In this document: positions 44,889 through 52,872 of the stretch, one piece after another
How positions within the stretch are numbered: position 1 is the first letter of the stretch
How the letters are laid out: the number at the start of each line of letters is the position of its first letter
The notes under the pieces: generated by a model
What the model was told of the DNA's origin: nothing
Database searches by the model: none
Seen by the model: only the letters and a program-made list of their open reading frames with translations
Translations under genes and position numbers: made by a program
DNA from: Pediococcus acidilactici
Lineage (GTDB): Bacteria; Bacillota; Bacilli; Lactobacillales; Lactobacillaceae
Reading direction: 5' to 3'
Assembly (NCBI GenBank): GCA_024970065.1
Contig: CP103908.1
Span: 1,931,188-1,995,187, forward strand
DNA: 64,000 bases

Positions 44889-45854
44889 ATGGAACCACTA
44901 ATTTTCACGCCCGCGAACGGGACCATTCCCGACGCTTATTTCATCGGTCGTTGGGTAGCCCGGAACCTTGCAAAACGGTCAGTGATGTACACCACCAACT
45001 TAGGGGCTCAGGTCCTCTTTGAAGTTCAAGATACCGAGACGGTTACCTTCGAGTGGGTACTTCCCGACCTAGACACTCCGCAAACCATCACCATTTTTGT
45101 CGATGAGGAGCCTCAAATCATTGAACTTAAAGAAACTCAATTTGAACTTCAATTAAATTCAGACCAGCGCCACGTTCTACACCTGTACTTTACGGGCAAC
45201 ACCGACCAAGACCCGGTTTGGACATCTTCTGCGGGACTGGCTTTGGCCGCCATTCGGGTTGCTCCTGGCGGCCAGATGCGAGCCCTTAAACCTGCCGGAC
45301 CCCTAGTGGCTTGGATTGGTGATTCAATTACCGCAGGATGCTGGGTTCGCAAAAAAGTACCTTCCAGCGGCTATGGAGCTGACGTTAACTACGCCGCTTT
45401 AATTTCCCGCAAGTTAGGTTGGGAAGACTACCGGATCGCTTACAGTGCGGCTGGCATCATTCGTTACGGGGCGGGCGGAGTCCCTGCTGCACCGCGCTTT
45501 ATTAACTACGTGGATTATCAAATTCCAGCACCTCCTGTGCACCCTGCATTCGTTTTCCTTAATTTAGGAACTAACGATTGGCAATTTGATGCCCCGGTTT
45601 TTGAAATGTACTTCACCGCCTTTATGAAGGAAGTTCAATTTAAGTTCAATGAAGCTCAAATTTTTGTAATAATTCCCCTTAACCAAAGCCATGCTCCTTC
45701 AATTGCAGCCATCGCTAAGGCATTTAACTTCACCGTAATCCCGACCGCTAGTTGGGAAATATCGACCACGGATGAAGTTCATCCCGACGTGGCTGGCTCC
45801 CAATCTTTTAGTCACCACCTGCTCGATTGGCTGCAAACCCATGGCTGGGTTTAA
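44889..45854 (+). CDS. SGNH/GDSL-type esterase with N-terminal beta domain
   Basis: This is a serine esterase/lipase of the SGNH fold. The 321-residue protein has an N-terminal beta-sandwich (about 1-125) as in carbohydrate esterase family 2, then the catalytic block WIGDSITAG, the Asn block NLGTNDW and the catalytic Asp-His block DEVHPD. It probably removes acyl groups from a polysaccharide or sugar. No signal peptide is present, so the action is intracellular. AAGGAGG lies eight bases before the ATG at 44889. Confidence 0.9.
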   Translation: MEPLIFTPANGTIPDAYFIGRWVARNLAKRSVMYTTNLGAQVLFEVQDTETVTFEWVLPDLDTPQTITIFVDEEPQIIELKETQFELQLNSDQRHVLHLYFTGNTDQDPVWTSSAGLALAAIRVAPGGQMRALKPAGPLVAWIGDSITAGCWVRKKVPSSGYGADVNYAALISRKLGWEDYRIAYSAAGIIRYGAGGVPAAPRFINYVDYQIPAPPVHPAFVFLNLGTNDWQFDAPVFEMYFTAFMKEVQFKFNEAQIFVIIPLNQSHAPSIAAIAKAFNFTVIPTASWEISTTDEVHPDVAGSQSFSHHLLDWLQTHGWV

Positions 45855-47230
45855 TGCGCCCGGTTCTCGCTTCGCTTTAGTCCAATCCCGGTAAAACCAC
45901 TCAGGATTGAAAAGACGGGCGACAACAGGCTGAAAAAGGCAAATGGGAGGTAGTCTAAGGTGGCTACGTGGAACGTGTTGGCCGCAAACGTAGCTGCCAC
46001 TCCCCACGGAACCAAGTAATTAATCACGGTCCCACCATCTTCTAAAGCCCGGCTTAGTGCAACGTTAGCTAAGCCGGCTTTTTTGAATGTTGCTTTAAAA
46101 GCTTTCCCCGGTAGAATTACGGATAAAAATTGTTCCCCAATCAGGAGGTTGGCCCCCATCGCGCTGAGAACTACCGCCAAAATAAGTTTTCCATCACTAT
46201 TTAAGACGCGCGCAACTGGTTCCATCACTTGATTAATCAATCCTAAATGAACGAGTACGCCCCCTAACGATAAAGTCACCACAATCAGTGAAACGGTGGT
46301 CATCATACTAGCAATCCCACCCCGACTCAGTAATTGGTCAACCTCAAGGTTCCCGGTGTGCGCTACGTAGCCAGTTTCGATAATTTTAGCTACGTGTTGC
46401 ACAGAGGTGCGCGGGTGTTCAAGCCAAATCAACCCTACCGACACCCCGATATTGATAAAGAGGGTGGGAACTGCCGGAATGCGACGCCAGGCGCAAACAA
46501 ACATTAACCCGATTGGAATCAAGACCCACCAGCCAGTTGCAAAATGAGTTCTTAAAATCATTTCGGTATGCTGAATTTTACTGATGTCGGCGTTTCGCGC
46601 ATCGCCCGCCCCAAAAATGGCGAATAGAATTAAGGCACCGCCAAACGCTGGCAACGTTGACCACATCAAATTCCGAATGTGATCAAATAGGTCCGCGTCA
46701 ACTACCGCCGCGGACAGGTTGGTTGATTCAGAAAGTGGCGAGCATTTGTCACCAAAAACTGCTCCGGAAATGATTGCTCCAGCAACCAGTGCGGGATTGA
46801 TGCCCATCGTCATTCCCATCCCAAAAAAGGCGATTCCCACGGTCGACATGACCGTAAATGCCGAGCCAACCGCGGTGCCGACGAGCGCACACACTACAAA
46901 AACCGAGGGGATGAACCAGTTTACGCTAATCATTTTAAAACCTACGAGCATCAACGTCGGAATGATTCCTGCCGCAATCCAAACGCTGATTAAGGCACCC
47001 ACTAAGATAAAAATAAAAATTGGAATAATCCCAGTCTCAATCCCCTTCTTAATTCCATCATTAATTGCCTGCCAACTAAAACCTCGCAGTTTTGCCCAGA
47101 CGGTCAATAAGCCTAACACCAAGAGCACTGGCGTTTGGGGCGACAACCCTAACTTAATCACGCCGGTTCCTAAAATTACCAACATAACAATCAAAACTAT
47201 ACTTGCTTCCCGCGTCCCTACCTTTTGCAT
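45851..47230 (-). CDS. NhaC-family transporter, probable tyrosine transporter
   Basis: The 459-residue protein has 10-12 helices with the NhaC motifs GAIISGAVFGDKCSPLSESTNLS and ALEDGGTVINYLVPWG. The family is named for Na+/H+ antiport, but members with a T-box leader in lactobacilli are predicted tyrosine transporters (YheL/TyrT group). The T-box upstream has the specifier TAC, that is tyrosine, so uptake of tyrosine is the better call. I start at the ATG 47230 after GGAGG; the longer frame only translates the leader. Confidence 0.88.
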   Translation of the reverse strand: MQKVGTREASIVLIVMLVILGTGVIKLGLSPQTPVLLVLGLLTVWAKLRGFSWQAINDGIKKGIETGIIPIFIFILVGALISVWIAAGIIPTLMLVGFKMISVNWFIPSVFVVCALVGTAVGSAFTVMSTVGIAFFGMGMTMGINPALVAGAIISGAVFGDKCSPLSESTNLSAAVVDADLFDHIRNLMWSTLPAFGGALILFAIFGAGDARNADISKIQHTEMILRTHFATGWWVLIPIGLMFVCAWRRIPAVPTLFINIGVSVGLIWLEHPRTSVQHVAKIIETGYVAHTGNLEVDQLLSRGGIASMMTTVSLIVVTLSLGGVLVHLGLINQVMEPVARVLNSDGKLILAVVLSAMGANLLIGEQFLSVILPGKAFKATFKKAGLANVALSRALEDGGTVINYLVPWGVAATFAANTFHVATLDYLPFAFFSLLSPVFSILSGFTGIGLKRSENRAH

Positions 47231-47254
47231 CCTTTTCCTCCTTAATTTAGCTAA

Positions 47255-47500
47255 TAAAAAATCCCGGCTGTATTTAAAATACAACCGGGACGAATTGACC
47301 GTGGTACCACCCAAATTAGACCCCTCCCCAAAAAAGAGAGTCTCACTCACTAGATGATAACGGTTCTAGTTATTAGCCGTTTTTAATAAAACTATTCCAC
47401 GGTATTTCGCCGCAATAATCCTGATCGGTTCGCAGCAACCACCGACTTCCTGACACCCAGATTATCCGCTACTTAATGTGAAAGTTATTACGCTTTAAAT
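47255..47500 (-). promoter_or_regulatory. T-box leader, tyrosine specific
   Basis: The T-box core GGTGGTACCACGG is present at 47301-47315 (reverse strand), with the terminator TCCCGGTTGTAT/ATACAGCCGGGA and T run at 47255-47293. Stem I has AGTA on the 5' side, GTCGGTGG...ACCGA at the tip, and the specifier TAC directly after CGAAA, exactly as GGC follows CGAAA in Bacillus glyQS. UAC reads tyrosine. A putative -10 box TATAAT lies upstream. Confidence 0.9.
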
Positions 47501-47549
47501 TATTATAGCTAGCCTATCATGGACGTTTTCAAACGTCAAATGCCAGCTC

Positions 47550-49016
47550 CTACAAGATTGGGGACAGCAGTCGCGAAAAGATCTGTTTGAACTTCAGCCA
47601 CTGGGATTGGCGATTGAACATGGCCACCGTCTGTAGGCTGGAATTTTCAATATCCTTTAAGTAAATTTCTTCTAATTGGTGTGCAATCCGCTCGTCGTAC
47701 ATAAAGGCGTTAACTTCAAAATTAAGTTTAAAACTCCGAAAATCTAAGTTGGCGGAACCCACCGAAGACACCTTGCCATCGACAACCATCGTTTTGGCGT
47801 GTAAAAAGCCGTTATTGTAGTAATAAACCTTGATGCCCCATTTCGCACATTGCCAAGCGTAGTACTGGGTCGCCCGGTAAACAAAGACGTGGTCGGGCTT
47901 GCAAGGAACCATGATTCGCACGTCAACTCCCGAGTTGGCCGCTAAACGGAGCGCGTCTAGGACGCTATCATCGGGAATCAAGTACGGCGACTGAATCCAA
48001 ATCGACTTCTTCGCCGCGTTGATCATCTTCAAGTAACCCATCTTAATCTTTTCAATGTCCGAATCCGGACCGTTAGAGACGATTTGCAGGCTGGTATGCC
48101 CCTTAACTTCTGCCACCGGAAAGTAAACTGAACCCGGCTTAAACTCTTCGCTCATTGGATGGGCGCGGTCCGTAGCGTTCCAATCCAAAATAAACCGGGA
48201 TTGCAAGCTATAAACTCCCGATCCCACAATCTTTAAATGGGTGTCGCGCCAATAACCAAACTTTTCTTTCCGTCCTAAATACTGGTCCCCGACGTTAAAT
48301 CCTCCGACGTAACCAATTCTGCCGTCAATCACCACAATTTTACGGTGATCCCGGAAATTTAGCCGAAAATCAGTGAGGGCTGACCGGGTGCCCAAAAATG
48401 GAAAGGCCTGCCCACCAAGCTCATTTAGCTTCTTAAAGAAACTTCGCTTAGTCCCCATTGAACCCCACGAGTCCCACAGAACCTTCACTTCCACGCCTTC
48501 TTTAGCCTTTTGTTCTAACAATTTACGCAAATCATTTCCAATTCGATCGTCATAAATTGTATAAAACTCAACGTGAATGTGTTTTTGAGCTTTTTTTATT
48601 TCCGCAAACATATCGTCAAACAGTTCGTGGCCGTCGGTAATAATTTTAACGTTATTCCGTCGGGTTAAAAACGCGTAGTCGGTCCGCGTAAAGAACTGCA
48701 CCATTCCTGCCGAATCCTTCACAACTTGATCGGCAGCCGTAAGGGTCGTTTCCTTAAGCTCCTTACGCTGGTGTTCCATAATTTGATCTAGTTCCAAACG
48801 GGTCTTGCTCTTCAACGGAAACAACTTGTTTTCCGGCAACTTGCGGCCGACAAAGGCGTAAATAATAAATCCAAATAATGGCAAAAAACACAATACCAAA
48901 AGCCAAGCCCAAGTCGCGGCAATATCACGACGTTGTCTAAAAACCGTATATAAAGCCCCCGCCACGTTTAGTATCAAAACTACATCAACAATCCATTTTA
49001 AAATCTGCAATGCCAT
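47550..49016 (-). CDS. cls: Cardiolipin synthase (ClsA type)
   Basis: The enzyme condenses two phosphatidylglycerols to cardiolipin and glycerol. The 488-residue protein has two N-terminal membrane helices (about 5-25 and 35-55) and two phospholipase-D HKD motifs, HRKIVVIDGRIGYVGG (about 225-240) and HAKTMVVDGKVSSVGSAN (about 400-417). Length is normal. The ATG has a GGGGGG site, and an overlapping 15-codon reading frame with a better site precedes it (see the separate entry). Confidence 0.95.
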   Translation of the reverse strand: MALQILKWIVDVVLILNVAGALYTVFRQRRDIAATWAWLLVLCFLPLFGFIIYAFVGRKLPENKLFPLKSKTRLELDQIMEHQRKELKETTLTAADQVVKDSAGMVQFFTRTDYAFLTRRNNVKIITDGHELFDDMFAEIKKAQKHIHVEFYTIYDDRIGNDLRKLLEQKAKEGVEVKVLWDSWGSMGTKRSFFKKLNELGGQAFPFLGTRSALTDFRLNFRDHRKIVVIDGRIGYVGGFNVGDQYLGRKEKFGYWRDTHLKIVGSGVYSLQSRFILDWNATDRAHPMSEEFKPGSVYFPVAEVKGHTSLQIVSNGPDSDIEKIKMGYLKMINAAKKSIWIQSPYLIPDDSVLDALRLAANSGVDVRIMVPCKPDHVFVYRATQYYAWQCAKWGIKVYYYNNGFLHAKTMVVDGKVSSVGSANLDFRSFKLNFEVNAFMYDERIAHQLEEIYLKDIENSSLQTVAMFNRQSQWLKFKQIFSRLLSPIL

Positions 49017-49045
49017 CCCCCCATATTAATCCTATGCCTTATCAT
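48998..49045 (-). CDS. Possible 15-residue upstream ORF overlapping cls start
   Basis: An ATG at 49045 has AAAGGAG five bases upstream, a better ribosome site than that of cls. It reads MIRHRINM and ends at a TAA 19 bases inside cls, in a different frame. It could couple translation of cls or attenuate it. It may also be chance. Confidence 0.3.
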   Translation of the reverse strand: MIRHRINMGGWHCRF

Positions 49046-49260
49046 ACTATCTCCTTTAGAAATTAAAAGTGATTTTTTATATTACCCCATTAATTATTTC
49101 AAATGTAATCAAATATCCGACAAAATGTAACCTGTCAGCAATCAAAAATTCACAATTTCTTCACATTTTCCCCCTATAGTAACAGTATAGATAACTTTTT
49201 CATTTACTCCCCCCATAAGGTGAATGAAAGGTCTCAAAGACCAGTTACTTATTACCTGTA

Positions 49261-49290
49261 TGCGTCTCCTTAGTGAGACGCTTTTTTTGT
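49261..49290 (+). terminator. Terminator of a possible small transcript
   Basis: GCGTCTC and GAGACGC pair and are followed by seven T. No gene precedes it on the plus strand for at least 2 kb, so it may end a small RNA that starts near 49190. Confidence 0.65.
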
Positions 49291-49293
49291 GCC

Positions 49294-49354
49294 TAAAAAG
49301 CAGGTAGACCAATCTCGCCCATTTTTTTTGGCAGTTGGCCTACCTGCTTTTTAT
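49294..49354. terminator. Bidirectional terminator-like hairpin
   Basis: The arms AAAAAGCAGGTAG and CTACCTGCTTTTT form a perfect stem with a loop that can pair further. Confidence 0.65.
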
Positions 49355-49499
49355 TTGAGCAAGCAATGAAAGCTAGGCAGTTTGGCGACAGTAGTTAAAA
49401 GCAATCGGGACCCGAATTAGGTATACCTAATTACTGGTTTTAGGTACGCACGGAAACTAATTTTTAATGCACCCTTTTTCAAACATCAAAATTCAAGTA

Positions 49500-49660
49500 C
49501 GAAAAAGAGCAGGGACAAAAGTCAGGTAGTTTATGTGTATTAACCAAAAATCGACCATTATACCTGTATTTGGCATAATGATCGATTTGGGGTCAAGCGG
49601 ATCAAACTAACTTTGGGCGTGTTGACCTTACTAAAGCCAACACGCCCAAATGTTTTTTCA
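49500..49660 (-). repeat. Interspersed repeat, copy 2
   Basis: This copy matches 17345-17488 in inverted orientation, sharing the GGGACAAAAGTC-like end, the palindromic centre ATCGACCATTATACC/GGCATAATGATCGAT and a flanking GTGTTG(A/G) segment. The terminator hairpin TTTGGGCGTGTTG/CAACACGCCCAAA (49612-49657) is at its edge. No transposase is nearby. Confidence 0.6.
49612..49657 (+). terminator. Terminator-like hairpin
   Basis: The stem TTTGGGCGTGTTG/CAACACGCCCAAA is followed by six T. It lies within the interspersed repeat. Confidence 0.6.
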
Positions 49661-49739
49661 AAAATCTTATTCTGGAAAAAGAACTTTTATCAGCGTCTTT
49701 ACTGGCTTTTCTTTATCCCAGGCTAATTAATTTTAGTAT

Positions 49740-50138
49740 TTAGTCCATTCCTTTAAACTGGGACCGTTTGTTGGGTACTAAGAATTGAGCTGGAACCGGC
49801 TTGCGCTGCGGATCCTCACTCCAGTAGCGAGGAATCAAGTGGACATGGCAATGAAAAACGCTTTGCCCTGCGGCCGCCCCCGAATTAATGGTCACGTTGT
49901 AACCATCCGGGTGGTACTTTTCATCTAAGATTGCCTTATTTTGTTCAATTAAATCCCAGATTGCTTTGCGTTCCTCGGCGGTAACATCCCAAATCTGCCG
50001 AACGTGTCGTTTCGGGATGATTAAGGTGTGCCCCTTGCTTACTGGATAAAAATCAAGAAAGGAAGCGGCAAGCTCATTTTCCACGATGTAGTCCGCCTCT
50101 GTTTTTTGGCAAAATACACAGTTTGGGTCGGTTTTCAT
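49740..50138 (-). CDS. HIT-family nucleotide hydrolase
   Basis: The 132-residue protein belongs to the HIT superfamily, which hydrolyses or transfers nucleotides (AMP-lysine, ApnA). The catalytic motif is HCHVHLIPR (about residues 94-102) and the zinc ligands CVFCQK are near the N terminus. I choose the ATG at 50138, eight bases after GGAGG, rather than one five codons earlier. It is separate from lepB by a terminator. Confidence 0.93.
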   Translation of the reverse strand: MKTDPNCVFCQKTEADYIVENELAASFLDFYPVSKGHTLIIPKRHVRQIWDVTAEERKAIWDLIEQNKAILDEKYHPDGYNVTINSGAAAGQSVFHCHVHLIPRYWSEDPQRKPVPAQFLVPNKRSQFKGMD

Positions 50139-50167
50139 ATCTGTTCCCTCCATTCAGTCCCATTGTA

Positions 50168-50208
50168 CACAAAAAGCAGGGCAAAAGGGATTCTTTCGTC
50201 CTGCTTTA
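50168..50208 (-). terminator. Terminator of lepB
   Basis: AAAGCAGG/CCTGCTTT pair and are followed on the minus strand by T. Confidence 0.8.
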
Positions 50209-50210
50209 GG

Positions 50211-50789
50211 TTATTCAACGGCTAAATCGTTGATATTTTTCTTTGCTTTTTCGTTGTGACTCCAGAACGGAACTTTTACTACACCCATCACCTTTGATTT
50301 CTTTACGAATCCCCAATAACGGCTATCGTTAGAAACGCTACGATGGTCACCTAAAACAAAGTAGGAATCCTTTGGAACCTTTACCGGATTCTTTGCCCAA
50401 CCATACTTATTGGCAATCGAACTGAGCGTCCAGTTCCCCGTTCCGGTCGTTCGTTGTTCTTCGTCAATAAACTTTTGCGGAACTTCTTTACCATTTACGT
50501 AAAGTTTGCCGTCTTTGTAACTGATCGTGTCGCCTGGAACCCCAATCACCCGCTTTACGTAATCAACTGGTTGAGTAGCCGCCGGATCCTCTCCGTGGGC
50601 GTCAAACACAATTACGCTCATTCGTTTGATTTTGGCTTGTTTCCAAACTAGCACCCGTTCGCTATCTTGTAAGTTAGGCTGCATTGACGAACCGTCAACC
50701 TTTACGATTTGGAACAAGTAAGTTTTAACAAGAAAAGCAATTAATAAACCAACTACGATTGGCAAAACCCAATCCCTTAAAAACCTCAT
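50211..50789 (-). CDS. lepB: Signal peptidase I
   Basis: The enzyme cleaves Sec signal peptides at the outer membrane face. The 192-residue protein has an N-terminal membrane helix (about 7-27), the catalytic Ser in DGSSMQPNL, the catalytic Lys in YVKRVIGVPGD, and box E LGDHRSVSNDSR. Length and order are typical of S26 peptidases of Gram-positive bacteria. It is a single gene with a terminator. Confidence 0.96.
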   Translation of the reverse strand: MRFLRDWVLPIVVGLLIAFLVKTYLFQIVKVDGSSMQPNLQDSERVLVWKQAKIKRMSVIVFDAHGEDPAATQPVDYVKRVIGVPGDTISYKDGKLYVNGKEVPQKFIDEEQRTTGTGNWTLSSIANKYGWAKNPVKVPKDSYFVLGDHRSVSNDSRYWGFVKKSKVMGVVKVPFWSHNEKAKKNINDLAVE

Positions 50790-50987
50790 TAACTCTCCTC
50801 CAGACTATCTCATACGACTTAATAATTTTAATTGTAGCCCAAAGTACTCTGGATGTCTTAAGATTTTTAGTTTTGAAACCAAATTTTGATATTTCTATAT
50901 CTTTTTGAAATATAACTGTTATATTCGGGTATTTTTAACTTAAATTGAAGTTCAGGATTTGCTTAAACAGGGCAAATTGAAGTTCAA

Positions 50988-52301
50988 TCACACTTCGTCA
51001 AAATCAATATCCAAGTCCTGTCCTAACGCGACATCCTCTTCCTTAAGGTACTGATGATCCAGCATTTTTACGAACGGATAGTAGATAATAATTCCTAAAA
51101 TAATTTCCACCAGTTGCAAAACTGACCCCGTCCAGCTTCCGGTAGCCAGCCAGCCCGAAATAATTGGTGGGGTCGTCCATGGTAGTAAAACCCCGTTCGT
51201 CCGTGGCACCCATCCAAGGGTGAACACCACTCCCGAGATGAAAGTATTTAACACGGGCACGATGATGAATGGAATCGCAATAATCGGATTCAAAACTACT
51301 GGCAAACCAAAAATAATTGGCTCGTTAATTCCAAATACTCCCGGCAAAATTGCCAGCTTGCCTAACTCCCGAATCCGTTTTGAACGACAAACTGCAAACA
51401 TGACGATCAAGAGGGATAACGTACTTCCGCCACCTCCATAGGTCGTAAAAATATCAATAAATGGCTGTGTGTAAATATGCGGAAGCGGTAAATGATTTTG
51501 GAAAGCTTTCAAGTTATCCTGGGTAAGTACGAAGAAAATTGGTGACCAAACCGAATTAGTAATCGTCGGTCCGTTAATCCCGAACACCCACAGGAGACTG
51601 GCCAAGAAGTTGTAGAGCAATACCGATGGCAACGAGTTTCCTACGTGTTTAAGCGGTGCTTGTAACAAAGTATAAATGAAGTTATATGCGGTATCGAAAC
51701 TTGAAATGCTAAAACCGATTCGAATCAAGAAAAATAGCAAAATTACTAGCGCACTCGGAATTAACGCGTCAAACGATTGGCTTACTGCTGGTGGGACTCC
51801 GTCAGGCATTTTAATGGTCCAATGATGCTTCACCGCAAAGCGGTAAACTTCGACACTAACAATTGAGATGAAAATCCCTAGGAAAATTCCGTTAGGTCCT
51901 ACGTACATGGTTTGCACCGCGCTTACCGCCGTTTTACCAACCGTAAACGATGTCGGAGTCAAAATGAGAAACGAAACTAGGGCGACCACCGCGGAATGAA
52001 TGGCCTCAAGCCCCCGATTTTTTCCATAAGCGTAACCAATCCCCATACAGGATAAAATTCCGGTGAAACTAAATACCGAATTGGAAACCGCGCTAAACCA
52101 TTCCGTCCAGTGTTCGCCTAAAACCCGGGTCCAAAAACTTTCCCAGCCTGGAATGGGAAAATTACCGATTAGCAAGAAGATCGAGGTAACGATGATTAAC
52201 GGCGTGATGATTAAGAACCCATCCCGCAAAGACTTTAAAACCACGTTATTTCCCAATTTAGATGCTAACGGCATTAATACTTGTTCAAACTTCTTCTGCA
52301 T
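50988..52301 (-). CDS. PTS system EIIC, cellobiose/lactose type
   Basis: The permease component of a PTS translocates and phosphorylates beta-glucosides or related sugars. The 437-residue protein has about ten helices, with GVPPAVSQSFDALIPSA and GGGGSTL and FGINEPIIFGLPVVLNP, all typical of CelB. I begin at the ATG 52301; a TTG three codons earlier is possible. No EIIA or EIIB is in the window, so it must use components encoded elsewhere. It is the last gene of the cre-controlled GntR operon. Confidence 0.93.
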   Translation of the reverse strand: MQKKFEQVLMPLASKLGNNVVLKSLRDGFLIITPLIIVTSIFLLIGNFPIPGWESFWTRVLGEHWTEWFSAVSNSVFSFTGILSCMGIGYAYGKNRGLEAIHSAVVALVSFLILTPTSFTVGKTAVSAVQTMYVGPNGIFLGIFISIVSVEVYRFAVKHHWTIKMPDGVPPAVSQSFDALIPSALVILLFFLIRIGFSISSFDTAYNFIYTLLQAPLKHVGNSLPSVLLYNFLASLLWVFGINGPTITNSVWSPIFFVLTQDNLKAFQNHLPLPHIYTQPFIDIFTTYGGGGSTLSLLIVMFAVCRSKRIRELGKLAILPGVFGINEPIIFGLPVVLNPIIAIPFIIVPVLNTFISGVVFTLGWVPRTNGVLLPWTTPPIISGWLATGSWTGSVLQLVEIILGIIIYYPFVKMLDHQYLKEEDVALGQDLDIDFDEV

Positions 52302-52329
52302 ATCTTCCAAGCCCCCTTTGCTTTTAAAT

Positions 52330-52854
52330 TTAGTAGCAGTACCGTTCCTTAAAGGTGGTCAAATCTTCGTGACTAGCTGCGAGTGCGCAACCTTCGGCAA
52401 GGTGGTCAATCGCCGCCGACAATCCCGTTCCACCTTTTTTAGGCATTTTTACGATTAATAATTGATCTTTATATTGATCAATAATGGACGCGTTCTTTTC
52501 TGCAGCCGTCGCTTGTAATGCCGGAATTTCAGTACCCTTTTGAAACGCCGTCGTTAACTCACAAGCCATTTGCGAAAATTCCGGATAATCATAGGTCGGA
52601 CCGATTACGACCACGTCAGCTTCCATTTTGACGGCCATTTTGGTGAATTTTTCCTGGACTAGTTCCGGGTGTTCCCGGTAATAATCCGTTCCACAGTAAA
52701 AGGTGCCGATTACTTCTCCACCTACCTTTGCCAAAGCCTTGGCGGTCGTTTCCGCGCTGCCTAAAGCGACTTTTTTACCGCCCAACGGGGTGTCGGCGCG
52801 TTCTTTGCCACCTAACCCCGCTTGGATTTGGTCTAATATAATGATGACTTTCAA
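52330..52854 (-). CDS. GrdB-related protein (glycine/betaine reductase B-like)
   Basis: The 174-residue protein resembles the first half of the substrate-binding B subunit of glycine/sarcosine/betaine reductases: GLGGKE-like start, TFYCGTDYYREHPE (Cys about 54, in the place of CGDxxF), VVIGPTYDYPEF and PALQATAAEKNA. The selenocysteine site of the full GrdB and any in-frame TGA are missing, so it is not a complete reductase. The gene lies between a glycosylasparaginase gene and the EIIC. The role is not known; a binding or carrier role for an amino-acid-derived intermediate is an inference. Confidence 0.75.
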   Translation of the reverse strand: MKVIIILDQIQAGLGGKERADTPLGGKKVALGSAETTAKALAKVGGEVIGTFYCGTDYYREHPELVQEKFTKMAVKMEADVVVIGPTYDYPEFSQMACELTTAFQKGTEIPALQATAAEKNASIIDQYKDQLLIVKMPKKGGTGLSAAIDHLAEGCALAASHEDLTTFKERYCY

Positions 52855-52872
52855 AAAATCCCCTCCTTTGTT

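Larger units (their letters stand above)
49050..49739. other. Noncoding region with repeats and hairpins
   Basis: No protein-coding gene is seen in these 690 bp. Items inside are a possible short transcript ending at 49290, a long hairpin at 49294, an 18-bp perfect palindrome AATTAGGTATACCTAATT at 49415-49432, the interspersed repeat copy 2 (49500-49660) and a terminator at 49612-49657. Confidence 0.7.

Noticed and set aside
46719..47357. A 212-residue frame antisense to the NhaC-type gene
   Set aside because: It is the mirror of a conserved membrane protein, with no ribosome site and no family similarity.
49050..49300. Type I toxin-antitoxin (Fst-like) locus
   Set aside because: The only small frame with a ribosome site on the minus strand is nine codons (MKKLSILLL), too short and not followed by the Pro and basic tail of Fst toxins.
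52330..52854. Selenoprotein in the GrdB-like gene
   Set aside because: There is no in-frame TGA and no room for a SECIS element; the protein ends before the selenocysteine region of GrdB.
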